Source: DASPKX01 sp035627835 (GTDB taxonomy: Bacteria > Verrucomicrobiota > Verrucomicrobiia > Limisphaerales > SXQI01). From it: a stretch of DNA of 64,000 nucleotides. The position numbers were made by a program, and so were the translations under genes. Shown piece by piece: positions 63,739 through 64,000 of the stretch. The stretch covers positions 1 through 64,000 of the forward strand of contig DASPKX010000025.1 in assembly GCA_035627835.1 (NCBI GenBank). Reading direction: 5' to 3'. The notes beneath the pieces are model-generated. The model ran no database searches. It worked only from the letters and a program-made list of their open reading frames with translations, and had not been told where the DNA came from. Numbering within the stretch: the stretch's first letter is position 1; every line of letters starts with the position of its first letter.

Positions 63739-64000
63739 ACATTGGAGAATTCCGAGGCGCACGTTTCTGCGCGGAGCAGGCGCGGCGTTAAGTCTGCCGT
63801 TGCTGGAGGCGATGGGTAAAGTGCTGCCGGGCGCTTCACCTGGAGCATTGGCGTCGTCCAAGGTCGCTTCAAAAGTGCAGGCCCCTGTTCGCATGGCCGC
63901 GCTGTTTTTCCCGAACGGCGTTTGGGAAAAGGAATGGTTCCCAAAAGAGCCAGGCGCCGATTACAACATGCCCCCGTCGCTGGAGCCTCTCGCGAAGCAC
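63728..64000 (+). CDS. DUF1552 protein, partial (continues beyond the window)
   Basis: Only the first 91 codons are present; the frame is still open at the window edge. The ATG at 63728 overlaps the previous gene by 11 nt. The N-terminus carries a Tat-type leader, WRIPRRTFLRGAGAALSLPL, and the mature part shows the DUF1552 opening PVRMAALFFPNGVWEKEWFP. DUF1552 proteins are the regular partner of DUF1592-family cytochromes in Planctomycetes and Verrucomicrobia. Like DUF1501 they are Tat-exported proteins of unknown reaction. Length and domain completeness cannot be judged here. Confidence 0.85.
   Translation, partial: MMDKHWRIPRRTFLRGAGAALSLPLLEAMGKVLPGASPGALASSKVASKVQAPVRMAALFFPNGVWEKEWFPKEPGADYNMPPSLEPLAKH

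Noticed and set aside
1..64000. tRNA, rRNA, CRISPR arrays, insertion sequences, integrases or prophage genes
   Set aside because: I looked for tRNA cloverleaf ends, repeat-spacer patterns and transposase motifs by eye and found none; short ncRNAs could be missed without a covariance search.

Overview
The window reads as chromosomal DNA (moderately GC-rich, dense gene packing, no tRNA, rRNA, CRISPR array, insertion sequence or phage module seen) from a member of the Verrucomicrobiota, most likely a soil or freshwater Pedosphaera/Limisphaerales-type bacterium. This is inferred from a giant secreted LamG/FG-GAP/Ig-domain protein ending in the 'EATSDLQNWT...FYR' module common in that group, from DUF1800-DUF1501 and DUF1592-DUF1552 gene pairs typical of the Planctomycetes-Verrucomicrobia superphylum, and from the rarity of Shine-Dalgarno motifs. 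No 16S or marker gene is present to prove it.

Layout. (1) 1-31.3 kb, minus strand: a 29.7-kb reading frame for a 9,899-residue secreted or surface protein, then a terminator, then a secreted subtilisin-family protease with an STN-like N-terminal domain. The giant protein carries four LamG domains, a C-type lectin-like domain, three seven-bladed FG-GAP propellers arranged in a ~2.86-kb super-repeat, CARDB, InlB-B, Calx-beta, He_PIG, cadherin-like and fifteen Ig-like repeats, and an 11-Cys module followed by an 11-Gly tract. (2) 31.5-36.1 kb: an MFS exporter, a small coiled-coil protein, and a sensor histidine kinase (broken by a one-base frameshift) with its LuxR-type response regulator. (3) 36.2-40.2 kb: an Ig-DUF1800 protein and a Tat-exported DUF1501 protein, transcribed together. 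(4) 40.2-44.1 kb: AddB-type nuclease/helicase subunit, divergent from mogA. (5) 44.2-47.7 kb: a nitrogen-assimilation operon glnB/glnK-amtB-glnA, preceded by a near-perfect sigma-54 (-24/-12) promoter and an upstream inverted repeat, and closed by a strong terminator. (6) 47.8-52.9 kb: dtd, a family-4-type uracil-DNA glycosylase, a superinfection-immunity-like membrane protein, a single-domain response regulator, ispF, a small conserved protein, a class-I glutamine amidotransferase and an NtrC-type sigma-54 activator overlapping it by 4 nt. (7) 53.1-60.5 kb: a coiled-coil lipoprotein, an EEP-family phosphoesterase with a substituted catalytic His, an MsbA-like ABC exporter, a large secreted alpha/beta hydrolase, a Gfo/Idh/MocA oxidoreductase and a secreted dienelactone-hydrolase-like enzyme. 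(8) 60.5-64 kb: a Tat-exported metallo-beta-lactamase-fold hydrolase, a two-CxxCH DUF1587/1595/1592/1588/1585 protein and the start of a DUF1552 protein that runs off the window.

Functional reading. The strongest physiological unit is nitrogen control: PII protein, ammonium channel and glutamine synthetase under a sigma-54 promoter, with an NtrC-family activator and a glutamine-amidotransferase-type hydrolase 4 kb away. The most unusual object is the giant adhesin-like protein, which with its neighbouring protease looks like a surface or extracellular-matrix system; its ligand and its secretion route are not visible in the sequence.
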